Shown here piece by piece: positions 9,211 through 20,370 of a stretch of 64,000 bases of DNA. The notes beneath the pieces are model-generated. The model made no database searches and had not been told where the DNA came from. It saw only the letters and a program-made list of their open reading frames with translations. The stretch spans positions 248,001 through 312,000 of the forward strand of contig JAULSU010000008.1 of NCBI GenBank assembly GCA_030512335.1, in the 5' to 3' direction. Numbering within the stretch: position 1 is the stretch's first letter; each line of letters opens with the position of its first letter. Position numbers and translations under genes: made by a program. Source of the stretch: Immersiella caudata (taxonomy: Eukaryota > Ascomycota > Sordariomycetes > Sordariales > Lasiosphaeriaceae).

Positions 9211-12200
9211 ATGTCCGACTCTGAAGACGCAGCGTCCGACTCGGCATCGTCTCATGAGTCTGTCTCCGAAGCAGAGGAGGGTGTGGAGTCACAACATGCC
9301 GGCGAGACAAGCGCGAAGGAGGCGACGGATGCCGACGCAGCCCAGACTGCCAGCGAGACAAGTCCTCCGGACGACAAAACCCAAGCAGACCACGAAGAGC
9401 CTGAGCCCGCTCCGCAGGATTCCAACGGTGTACACGTCATGTGGACCGGCACAGACGATAACCCCGACCTGCTGGCACTCGAGTGGGTTCACCTTCCTTG
9501 TTTTATTTCTGAGATTTATTTCTGCAGTCGATTGTCAGCGCTGACCTTGCAATCTGGTACCATCAGCTTCGTGGTCGTCCCTGGAGCTTATGGCGATGGT
9601 GGGCGGTCGAATGAGTCTTGGGCAAGTCCCGGTTCAGGAACGAGTCACTGGGTTCAGAGTTGCGCAGCCTCACTTGCATCTACCAGCGGCTCAAGGATTC
9701 TGCGCTTCGAGTATCCATCCCGTCATCTTTTCTCGGGCCGCAGGAGCCGAGAGGCGATTCGGAGCTGCGCTTTGAGCCTCTTGCGCGGACTAAAGGCCCT
9801 GAGGAAAGACGAGACCCGCGTAGGCCACTCCGATTTCCGCTGTTGATCTGTTTAACCTGACTGGTCCACATAAGCGCGTCATCATGTTCATCGCCCATGA
9901 CCTCGGGGGTACTATCGTCAAGGACGTGAGTCTGTCATGCCCGGAACGCCGTGAAGTTGTCAGACTAACAGGTCCAACTTGCAGGCTTTGGTGATAGCGG
10001 CCCTGGACCCAAATGCATGGCAGGACATATCAGATCTCAGCCGCATTGTGGTGTTTCACGGCTGCCCGCACCGTAGCACCGATATGCTTGACATGGAGGA
10101 CCGTCTGTGTCGCTTCTTCTTCTCAGACTACGACAATCATGTGGCCAAGTCCCGCCCTGCAGCATCCTCAGTGGCCAGCCTCACAACCACTGTGACAGAG
10201 GTTAATGGATTGGTGAGACTTTACCACCCTACCAACGTACGATGCACTGCTTACGCTCCGCAACAGTTCATCTCGTCCAAAGTCCCATTGAGGATGCGGC
10301 TCATCAGTGTTTTTGCGAACTCCGAACCTTCCAAGTCCGGAACCAACCAGGTAGGCAGCCGCTCCCTAGAATATGTAATCAATGGGGGGGCAATGGGGAA
10401 TGGTTTCTCTTTGCTAACTCTGGAGTCAGGTGTTCGACGCCTTTTGCGCCACTCTCGGTCTTCCCCTAGAAAGGCGACTAGCCGAAGTCCAAGGAGAAGA
10501 AATGTATCCGAGCCTCACAGACTATCTCACTACGAGTGTCAGTGGTATGTCCGTCCTGCTGCCGCGTGAGAAGCAGCTGGCTAATCGCAGGTTACTCATC
10601 CCAACAGCCCTTACAGTCAAGTACGACGACAGCAGTCTGGCCTTTGAGCGCACACTGCTCTCCCTTGCCTCCTCAATACCCCCTATGCAAACAGCAATTC
10701 CATCCGACACTTTGCTGAAGCAGGCACCCGAGTATGTTGCCTGGTATGAGAGCAAAGGCACAAACGTTCTCTATCTACACGGCTCCTTTGATATCCGGAG
10801 TGCCGCCGAGGAACTCTTCTTCACCCTTGACGATGAGGTCTACTCTGGCAAAAGACCACGGGCTGCAGTTCTGTTCTTCTCGTTCGATCGCTGGGACGTC
10901 CGATTTGACTCGATGAGGGATGTGGCATCAACTTTCATTGCCCAAATAATGTGTCAGTACCCAGTCGTCGCCAAGTCAGCCCCGGCGCGGCGCATGGTGG
11001 AACGGCTCAAGAAGGAGCGTTGTTGGACCGAACAAGATCTCTTGCACTGGTTCGATTTTGTCTGGAGCAGCGACGAACTAGACGATGTCATTTGTGTCTT
11101 CAACCACTTTGACGAGTGCGTCAAAGGCTCGCGGTCTGCCTTCTTCGAGAGATTTTCTCAGCTAGCGGGGGCTAGCGAGGCCACCAGGAAGCTTGTTATC
11201 ACGAGCCACGCTCATGGTTCGCTCTTGAGCGAGCTGAAAGATTATCCCCACAACGCGCTAGACCTCACGAGTGGCACCAAACATATGACGGAGCAACCGA
11301 CAGCCATTCCAGCTGAGGCATTATTGCAGGAGGATGTTGTCCGTAAGCAGTGGCGTGATATTGCTGCTTTTGATCCCCTTGTGAGAAGCATATTGTGGGC
11401 ACAGGCAAAGAATCGCCAGGACTGGCCTGACGGTGTCTCCCTGGCAGGTCTGTTTGGGCCGTTGGATTCACCAGTCGCCGAAGGGGACGACAGCGATGCG
11501 ACCCTAGTTGTCGTCCTGGATCGCATCTTCTTAACTGCGTCCCAGCCGGAAGTCTTCAAACGCATGCTGACCTGGCTTCTTTATTCGGTTCGCCCGCTTA
11601 CCGTGGAGGAGCTGGCCAGTGCCCTGGAAGACGACCCTGATGTCTCGGGTCCAAGTCTCGAGGCGATAGACACCACAAGACGCCATGTCGAAACATCTCT
11701 TGCTGGCCTTTTCGAAACCGACCATGGAGAGATCAAAATCGTGCACCCGCGGCTACGGGATGTGATGATGGCGCCCAGGGACAGCTCAGAGGAACGGCAC
11801 ATCTGGGACAAGATACGAAAGACGGCTCATTACGACATTGCAAAACGCTGTCTTGATTATCTTTGTCAACCAAAAGTGCAAGAGCTAGTTACATCTGCCT
11901 ACGCCCCTGAGCGTTCGATGTTCTCAACGGACAGGGAAAACTTGTGTTCGTACGCGCTGCAGGCGTGGACCCATCACTTCTCACTGGTACCTCCTGGCGA
12001 TGATCGAACCAAATTGGGCGAGAAGTTCGCTCCAGCAGACGTTGCCCGAAGGTTGGCAATAGGGCACTGGGTGCTCTCCAACCGCGCCATGAGGAGCCCG
12101 CAACCGCCCGAGACGTTGTTCCCTGTTTTTGCCGGCCTCGGTCTTCTCGACGTCACGAGACGAGACTCTTCGGACATGAGGAGCAACCTTGCTGCACTAG

Positions 12201-15058
12201 CCGAGGCTGGGGCAAATGGACGCCGTGATGCTGTTGGGGGGATGTTGAAATCTACCGAATTCTCCGAAGCCGAGCTGCTCGAAGCTCTAGTCGTCACCTC
12301 GAACTCTGGCGACGAGGAGCTGTTGCTTCGTCTTGTTGACCACATCGTTTCGCGAAGTACAGACCAGCACAAGGTATTGTGGCCGCCACGTCTCGTTCAC
12401 AGGGCGGCGTGGCTTGGCCTGTCCCGGTTTCTCGACAGAATCCTCGCCCTTGGCTGCCCGGCTGATTCCGAGACGCCCTGGCAGGCCACTGTCCCAACTT
12501 CACCACTTATAGACGCGGCCCGCAATTGGCACGAAGAGGCGGTTCGGGTGCTCCTTAAACACGGGGCCAATGTCGCCTTCCGCACCGTCCAGGGTAGCGA
12601 CGTTCTCCATGTTGCTGGGTACATCGGCGCCTGGAACTCCGTCAAGGCAGTGGTGGAATGCGGGAGCCCCGATCTCGAGATCAAAGACAGCCAAGCCTAC
12701 ACGCCACTCTACTGGGCCTGCGTATATGGACACCACAAAGTAGCCGAGGTGCTGCTGGAAGCGGGCGCAGATCCCATGGTGGGCAGTCTCTCGGGCAGTT
12801 GGAACCCCCTCCTCGCCGCTGCTGACGGAGGTCTCGAGCGTTGCGTGCAGCTTCTGCTCCAAAAGGGCGCAAAGCCGAACTTCCCGGGCCCCGCAGGAAC
12901 GCCCCTGCGGTACGCGGCCATCAACGGACATGTCAACGTCTGTCGCCTGCTCCTTGACGCGGGAGCCGATCCCAACAGTCCGGAAGACAAGACGCCCATT
13001 CTCAGTCAGGTCATCGAGGCGGCAGTCAAGGACAAGATGCTGCTCGATGTCTTTACTCTGCTCGTAGAACGGGGCGCCGACGTCAACGCCAAGGTCGACT
13101 CAAAGTCAGTTCTCATGTTTGCAGCTAGCCATGCGCAGGGCTCTACCTTCGTCCGAATCCTCCTAGAGCAGGGCGCCGACGTAAGCTGTGTCCACAACGA
13201 GGGCACCAACGTTCTGCATTTTGCAACAGTTGGTGAAGTAGCGACCACGGAGATGTTGTTGGAACGAGGCGCTGACCCCAACCGTGTCTGCAACGACGAC
13301 CAGACCCCTGTTTACTGGGCGTGCGCTGACAACAGCAACATTGGTCACCTCCAGGCTCTTCTGGAGCACGGGGGCGATCCAGACCTGTCAAAGCCAGTCG
13401 GTTTCACAGCCTTGATGGCCTGTGCCTTCTTTGGACGCCAAGAACGAGTTGAGCTACTGCTGAAGCAAAAGGCAGCCATCGACATCGCCCATTCTGGTGG
13501 AGCTGACGATGTGGCGGGATGGACGGCCCTCGTCTGCGCCGTCACACAAGAAAAAGCCGAGGTAGTCAAGATCTTGGCGGAGCACGGGGCAGATCTTCAG
13601 TGCAAGGACGCGGCTGGCGATCCCATCATCATCAGGGCGGCGGCCCAGGATAACAACATGCTCAGGACCCTCCTCGAGTTCCCTTCCAAGATTGACATCA
13701 ACGCAAGGAATGAAGATGACCAAACGGCTCTCCACCTCGCCGGCATCACTCTAGAAAACTTTAGGCGGCTCGTGAACGCTGGTGCCGACTTGAACGCCAT
13801 GGCTGGTGGCTCGGGCCGGCCCCTCGCATCCGCCGCTGAGCGGGGTGATGCCGAGAGGGTGACGTACCTCCTCCAACACGGCGCGGATATCAACCTCGGC
13901 GGCAAGAACAGCGGTCCAGCCCTGGAATGGGCCTGCCGCGAGGGGCAATTTGACGTGGTGAAACTCTTGCTAGGACGCAACGCCGATGTCAATCATGTCT
14001 CAGAATCCAAGAACGGCACTGCCCTCGCCGCAGCCTGCCTGATCCAGCCCCCGGACACCACCGATCAAAGCCAGGAAATCATCCGCCTCCTCTTGCAGCA
14101 CGGTGCAGACGTAAACCGTAAAGGGGGCATATTTGGGTGGCCTCCCATCACAGTTGCGGCGCATCACACGGCCCCGAATATCATGGCCACCTTACTCGAA
14201 GCGGGGGCCAAGGTGGACGTCAAGGACGCCATGGGCCGTTCAGCAATTCACGTGGCCGCCTTCAGCGGCGCTGACAACCTGCAGGCCCTTTTAGATGCCT
14301 GCGGGGACATTAAAGCCGTTGACGCCATGAACCGTACTGTGTTGCACTGGGCCGCAGCGTCTGGTCGCCCCGAGTCGGTCGAGCTGATCTTGAACCGCTT
14401 TCCGGGGCAATTCGTCAACACGCCTGATATTGATGGCTGGACCCCCTTGTGCTGGGCAGCTCGAGATACTACCAGGCTCCGATTGCTCGGCAGTTTCGAG
14501 GACAAGGAACCAGGCGAACAGCTCCAAGTGGTCCGTCTGCTTCTTCAGCATGGCGCTGACCACTCTGTCGTTGTTACTTTAGGCGACCAGAAGTGGACGC
14601 CCTTGAAGATTGCCAGGTTCTCTGACGTCTCGGAAGAGGTGCTCAAACTCTTGGAAAATGGCCTAGATGGCGGTGAAAACACCAATAGTACACCTCTTAC
14701 CGGAGAGGAATATGAGACGAAGAAAGGGGTTGCTGAAAAGGGGTATTGCGATTGTTGTCTTCTTGTGAGTTTTGGCCCACGTCTCATCTTCTCGCCGACT
14801 CCCCGCCCGTCCTCTTCTCACAGACGCTAACTGTTACGGAAGCGAGTCTACGGCTTTGCGTACAGATGCAAGCACTGCTACGACTTCGACTATTGCTTCA
14901 AGTGCTACCCGCACCGGGCGCTTTTTCACCCGCCAGATCATGAGTTCTTCCCAAGGGGAGAGGAGTTTGAGTCGGAATCTGAGGAAAGCAGCGATGATGA
15001 TTCGGAGGATAGTAAGTCTTCGACGACGGACTCGGATGACTCAGATGATGAAGAATAG
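9211..15058 (+). CDS. NLR-like protein: alpha/beta hydrolase, NACHT-like, ankyrin, ZZ finger
   Basis: Predicted exons are 9211-9482, 9528-9925, 9985-10212, 10267-10350, 10430-10544, 10608-14764 and 14843-15058. All phases agree except for one extra base in exon 2 (around 9820-9845). Without it the product is about 1822 residues. Order: acidic Ser/Glu tract (1-80); alpha/beta-hydrolase region of the SesB-like kind with elbow AHDLGGTIVK; a NACHT-like region (about 405-560) with a degenerate P-loop (LHGSFDIRSAAEEL) but a kept Walker B-like VFNHFDEC; a helical linker; about twenty ankyrin repeats (about 990-1715); and a ZZ-type zinc finger (YCDCC ... YRCKHCYDFDYCFKCY ... H ... H) split by the last intron. 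An acidic tail ends it. This is the architecture of fungal STAND receptors. It is divergent from the 295-residue gene. Confidence 0.78.
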
Positions 15059-15248
15059 GGGTTTTTGTGACTTTTAATAGGCACGCCTGTAGCGAGAAAG
15101 GTGATTTAAGCCATAGCCGGGATGAGTCAGCCACACAAGATAATCATTTAATCTACAGCAGAAAGATGTGATTACGACCCCTATTATCCTCTTCCTCTAC
15201 AATGAGCCTACTGGCGCACAAGGGGCTCCACTTTTCAGGCTTGTATTT

Positions 15249-16800
15249 CTACTTCATGGCCGCAAGCCATGAATAAACATCAGACAAAGTGGCATCGCCC
15301 TTAGGCACCGCTTTGCCCTTGTGGGTTTGGTCATTGGCGTTGCCGGTTGACTTGCCCGTAGTCGTGCTTACCCTCGGGCCTGCCCTGTGATTCTGCCTTG
15401 CCCCTTTACCTACCGATTTTGCAATCATCTTTTTGTTGGTCACCTTTTTTTCCGAGCCCTTGAAGTTTCCCGTCGGGGTGGGCGGCTGCTTGACCATTCC
15501 CCTTACCGGAACTTTCCCCCTCCTACATTCCCTTTCCCTTCCTTCTCTTTCATTGTGCCCGCCTTTCTTGGTTTCTCCTCGATTGGTTTCTCCTCCCCTG
15601 CTTCTTGCTTGTCACCCCTTCCATAGCCCTCAATTTCCCCGAGATAGCTTGCTGGCCCCTTTCCATGGTTGTCGAGTATGAAATTGTCCACGCCGGCTGC
15701 TCGAAGGGCTTCTGCGATCCGGATGAAATCTTCTCTTCTTCCTGGAAACTTGGAAAACCTCGTCGACAATAAAACAAGTAGAGTTTGGCCGTTCCTGTCC
15801 TTGGCATTGATCAATCCACGGGCTCTCTGTCGACTGATCTCATCAATTAGGTACTCGGCAGCGTCAACTGAAAGACCCTACACTGCGAGATGCAGCGGTG
15901 TTTTTCCTTGTCTCGTCATGGTACTAAGCAGTTTCTCCCATTTTCGGTAATTGATGGCTCGTCTGGCAACAATGGAGCCTTGGTAGTCTGCAGAACGAGA
16001 ATCTCTTGCGTCAACTTTCCTGGCGAATTGTGGCTCTGCCCCTAGATGCCGCTTGGTTTCCCTGAGGGCTGTCTTGTGATCAAATACCGCAGCTAGATGG
16101 ACAGCGTTCAAGCCCATGCCCTTAGTGGTAGCTGCGTGATTGTTATTGCACTTCATCAGGAGTCTCACGACTCCTGCCTGGGCTCTATCGCGAGAGGCAT
16201 TTTGCAGAACCGTATGATCTGCCTTGTCTCTCGTATCGATGTATTTGCCTAGTCGTAATAACTCTCTTGTGGTCCTTGGCATGCTATTGGGGATTTCGGT
16301 ATCGGGGACTTTTCTCCTAGGAATCAGAGCAAGCTCTCTTTCGCGATCCTCTTGCTGCTTGAACAACATGACCCTGAATCCACTGTCAGCAAAGGCATCA
16401 TGTTAAAGTAGAATAGATACCATGCAAAGGGGAAACTGAAACTGAGCATTAGACATACCATTGCATATCCTGAATCACCCCACCTAGCTCGTCACGGCGC
16501 TCGATCAGATTCGCGCGGAGCGTCTTGGCAGCATCTTGGTCGAACAATGCCTTGGTCATTCTTTTCGCCAGTGACTTGAGGTCTTGGACAAGCTTTTGTG
16601 GCTTTTTCAGTTCCTTCTCACAACCACGCAAGGTCGCTCAAAGAGTCTCCGCAAGCTAGGGATCGAGTCCTGATAAATCGTGCTGCGCTACAGCCTTCTC
16701 TGATAGAGTTAATTTGCCACGGACACCCTTCATTATAGACAAGAAATCTTGCACCTCCTCGCTTAGTGCTTGATAGTGTGAGATCAAAGTTATCTCAGAC
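15249..16800 (-). pseudogene. Decayed ankyrin STAND-like gene
   Basis: Reading leftward from about 16800, one protein can be followed through several breaks. A helical N-terminal region (SEEVQDFLSIMKGVRGKL, then KLVQDLKSLAKRMTKALFDQ) resembles the fungal N-terminal domain of STAND and ankyrin proteins. It contains TAG near 16663 and TGA near 16640. After an intron near 16370-16450 come ankyrin repeats (16369-15878), closed by TAG in TPLHLAV-stop-GLSVDAAEYLI. A further repeat and a Lys/Glu-rich tail (15814-15503) follow, then a frameshift near 15498 and a basic C-terminus to 15249. TAG from CAG and TGA from CGA are C-to-T changes. It lies tail-to-tail with the NLR-like gene, so the locus once held another ankyrin gene. 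Confidence 0.7.
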
Positions 16801-17148
16801 TTTTTGAACCTCCACTATTTTCGTGAACTTGTGATTACTTCGCATTTCGGGGACTGCAAAGACTATCGAACCCCTGAGATCTAGCCCCAGGCATCAGGAT
16901 TTGTTAGCGGCGACTTCGGCCGCTCAGTTCAATCCCAAACTAACCCAGACAGGTATTACAGGCCTGAATACCGCCGTACCATTTGGTGCGCGTTTTCCCG
17001 TCGGCGTCAAACGCAAGCCAAACATCCGGACCCATCGCCCGAATAAAATGAAGTGCCGGGACGCCTCCCTGGTGGTTCTTCTCTAGACACGACGCAGCCT
17101 AACCTAAGTCACTCTTTGGACCGTTGCGCTCCAACACTCTTTAGTAAG
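16801..17148. other. Intergenic
   Basis: I see no gene, RNA or repeat here; it is the presumed upstream region of the Thr-rich secreted protein remnant. Confidence 0.3.
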
Positions 17149-18163
17149 ATGCCATCCCTGCTTCTCGCAACCCTTCTGGCGGGCGTGCCGCTCGTCACAG
17201 GTGCTCCCGAGCGGCCCCAAAGGTGTATCCCGAATTGTTGGCGAGTGGGTTTTTGGGTCCACCGAGATTGTCACATCGACGCGGGTGGAATCTGCAACCG
17301 TCACCTCGATTGAAACCATCCTATCGACCGCTACCTCGACTGTGGTAGTGACAACCGTCACCAAGGTCGACCAATGGCACATTGAAGCCGCCCGTGACGT
17401 CAACGGCTACGCGTCCCTTTCCGAGTCTCTCTTCGAGAACTACCCCGAAACCCAGATCATCAGCGCCTGCGCCTGCATCAGCATTCCCATGTGCTACAGG
17501 AAAGCGACAAAAACACTCGACGGCGTGACCGAAACAATGTCGACAGCAACAAGTACCGTCTATGCAATGTCAACAACCACGGAAACGGCATTTTCCACAA
17601 CGGCCGACGTTTCCACCGCATCGAGTCTGCCAGGCGATCTCGACGATCCCACCCGCCGCGTCCGGAACCCCCTTCCGCCTCAAGACCCTGAACGCTGGAG
17701 GCCAAGTCAGCTACATGAAGAGATCATAGCACAGCATCCTCGGCAACTTCTTCTACCTTTTCTAGGCTGGCAGGGCTCCGATCTCAACCTCGAAGCATGG
17801 AACGAGTCTTACAACAACACTGCCAATGAGCAATATCGCCGAGACCGCGTCTACTTTAAATCTGGTGCACACATCGTCCCTTGTATAGAATTCCACATGA
17901 ACCACACGCAAACCGGCAAACGGCAGCTCATAAAAAGCTTCCACCACGATCCGGTAACCGCCATCCCAAGGGAAACCGTCTTAGAACTGTGGGATTGCGA
18001 GTACCCCCAACCAGTCGCCATCCCGAAACTGCTATACGCCCCTGCGTCTCAGTCATGGGCATCAAAACTGACACTTTGCGCCCGCATATGTACTACAACC
18101 ACGGCAGGGACCACCTTCGGTGACGAGCATAAATCAAAACCATGCAAAGATGCGTCTCATTGA
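17149..18163 (+). pseudogene. Disrupted Ser/Thr-rich secreted protein
   Basis: The ATG at 17149 gives a clear signal peptide (MPSLLLATLLAGVPLVTG), but that frame leaves coding near 17240. A second frame carries a long Thr/Ser/Val-rich stretch (17250-17630, e.g. TATSTVVVTTVTK). A third frame then reads TPFRLKTLNAGGQVSYMKRS followed by a TAG stop near 17730. No introns reconcile these frames, so at least two frameshifts and a stop are needed to join a signal peptide, a mucin-like stalk and a fungal secreted-lectin-like domain. A cell-wall or adhesin-type protein is likely, but the family was not identified. It is probably dead unless the frameshifts are sequence errors. Confidence 0.45.
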
Positions 18164-18654
18164 CGAGAATGGATCAGTCATGGGAACACTCACACTCAAC
18201 AGCAATGTCAAAGACATCACCGGAAAGACCATATCGCTCATTATCCACTCCCGCGGTATTATCAGCGTGGAGCGCTCTGTGAGGGAAATGCCGGAATAGA
18301 ATGTTTTTCATGCCAACTGAAGGGCCTATTGCATGCCTTCGAATTGCAATGCACAGAAGCGATATGTACCGCATGACTTTTACAACGTCATGTAGGTTCG
18401 ACTGGCGGAGGGGGTTGCACATCGGGAGGGAATTGGGCGAGTGTTGCAAAGTGCGCGGGATAAGGTCATGAGGGACACAGGAGAGGTGGGGATTCAGTTG
18501 GTGTAACTACCCTTCCATTTCTTTGTAATTTGTGGCTAACACAACACCATTCAGCAGTACAGACACCTGAACGCATCGAATTTGCTAGAAGACGTATTAG
18601 GCGAGACCTGACAAAAAAGCTCTTGAGTCGACAGAATCACTCTTCGTTTGACCT
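18164..18654. other. Intergenic
   Basis: No gene was recognised in this stretch, which lies between the Thr-rich remnant and the 3' end of the rhamnogalacturonase gene. Confidence 0.3.
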
Positions 18655-20370
18655 TCAGCTTGTCGGCTGTGCCATCAACCCGCTCTTGGGCTTCAGCCCC
18701 GGGTAAAACGTCGTTGGCACCGGCGGGATCGCAATCGTCGTCGTGATTCCCAGCCCCTTAGTGATTTCCCCCGGCATAGTCGGAACGGCATACCTCCTAG
18801 TCTCGTCAGATTTATCCTCGACAACCTCCCTCGCCATTTGGAGATACTCACGTAGGGTCCATCGACCTCACCGTCGTCGTACTCGTATACGCCCCATTCC
18901 CCGCAAACTGGTTCATGCACGCCCCGATACCATACGCATTCTGGCACTTGTACAACACCTGACTCCCATTCTGCGTCCAAACATTAAAGTTGGACACCTC
19001 CATGTTACCGCAGAAGAGCGAGTCAGGACAGAAGAGCTGAATAGGCGCGCGTCGAGTACCGTCCAGGCAGGTACCAGCCCAGTTGCTGAAGGTGATGCGG
19101 TCGTACTCGACGCCATCACCCGGATCAGGTTCCTTTTGGGCCCAGGAGGAGTCGAGGTTGAGGGTGTAGGCGTTGCTGTGGCCAGTGAAGTTAGTGAAGA
19201 GGGCGTCGTTGAAGAAGCCGTTGCCGCCGTTGGATTTGATCATGAGCATTTGATTGCTGTTGTGGGTGTATATGTTTTGATAGGTGACTCGGGTGATGTC
19301 TGGGAAGCTGTTAGTGTGGTTGAAAATAGACAGGGGCGAGGGTACAACTAGTGTCTGTGCCGAGAGAGCCAATGGCGCAACCACCGGAAAGGTTGCAGAA
19401 GATGGACTCAACGAGGATGTCCCGGGCTGGACTCTACACGATGCTGTCAGCAACGGCCGAAATGTGGCAAAACGCACTACAGCTTGCCTTTACCGTCACA
19501 CTGTATCCATCCTGTCAGCGAACGACCTCCCACGCCTAGGCATGGTGGACTCTCTTACCATTCATCTCTATTCGAGACCTCGACATCGTGAACGTGGATA
19601 TTATTGCCCCAAAGACCAATGCCGTCAAGGCCGCCCCGGTCGCCACCGTGAATGATGAGGTTGTAGACTTCACCATTGGCAGAAGAGTCGATGGTGAGAT
19701 GGAAAGCTGGGGAGTCCACCAGGGCAACATCATGAACGCTGAAGTTTGTGACCTACTATCCATTAGCTTCGATGATCACATTAGGAACCCAATTGCTGCT
19801 AGTACCTTTGTGAGGCGGAGAACCCTCGGACTTGAAAAAGTCAGTGTCTTGAATGTTCTAATGTGTCATAAGCAAGACATACCCGTATTTGTTGTCTAGT
19901 CTTCAAGTCAGCTCGTTACATAGTCACGGGGTTCGGTTGGGGAACTTACCCTTATGAAACTCATAGCCGTACCCTTGAACCGCCCCCTTGGAGTTTGCGC
20001 TGTAGAACTCAAAGTCATCTGTCGACTGTATAGAGATCATGGTACCGCTATCCGTCACACTGCTGATGCGGAAGATGATGCCTTCAAGGTTGATCGCCAC
20101 TCCGTTTCCTCCAGTGAGGTCAACCCATTTCTCAAGTCCAAAGCTTCCGCTGGGAATCAAGACCTGCCCACCAGTCTTGCAGGCATCCCATGCTTTGGTG
20201 ATTGCAGCACTGTTGTCTGTCGTGGCAGAGGCTACACCGCCGAATTCGAGGATGTTGCAGATCTTCTTCGCTGCTTTGGCTTCTCTTGTTGTTGTTGGTC
20301 CAACACGGCCAGATAGCTGCGCTGTTGCCAGCGATGCGACGCCCACGAGGCCTACCAGAAAGGACTTCAT
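18655..20370 (-). CDS. Rhamnogalacturonan hydrolase (GH28)
   Basis: Eight exons (20370-19950, 19895-19883, 19830-19806, 19752-19559, 19500-19488, 19433-19349, 19299-18852, 18796-18655) join without a stop to 446 residues, the usual size of rhamnogalacturonase A. The signal peptide is MKSFLVGLVGVASLATA. The beta-helix core carries GGLDGIGLWG, VHDVEVSNRDEC (Asp cluster) and SGGCAIGSLG, the GH28 active-site strands. The C-terminal segment (GLGITTTIAIPPVPTTFYPG) is also typical. The secreted enzyme cuts the rhamnose-galacturonic acid backbone of pectin. Oddities are two 13-nt microexons (HKDNKYG and CVTVK) and a GC-AG intron after 19488. An unspliced reading looks broken, so automatic annotation may miss it. 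Confidence 0.85.

Noticed and set aside
10430..14830. Single 1466-codon gene without introns
   Set aside because: It starts mid-domain at a GTG acceptor codon; hydrolase exons upstream and the ZZ-finger exon downstream join in phase.
18655..20370. Rhamnogalacturonase as a pseudogene
   Set aside because: Apparent stops disappear once microexons and a GC-AG intron are used; all phases and the family length then agree.
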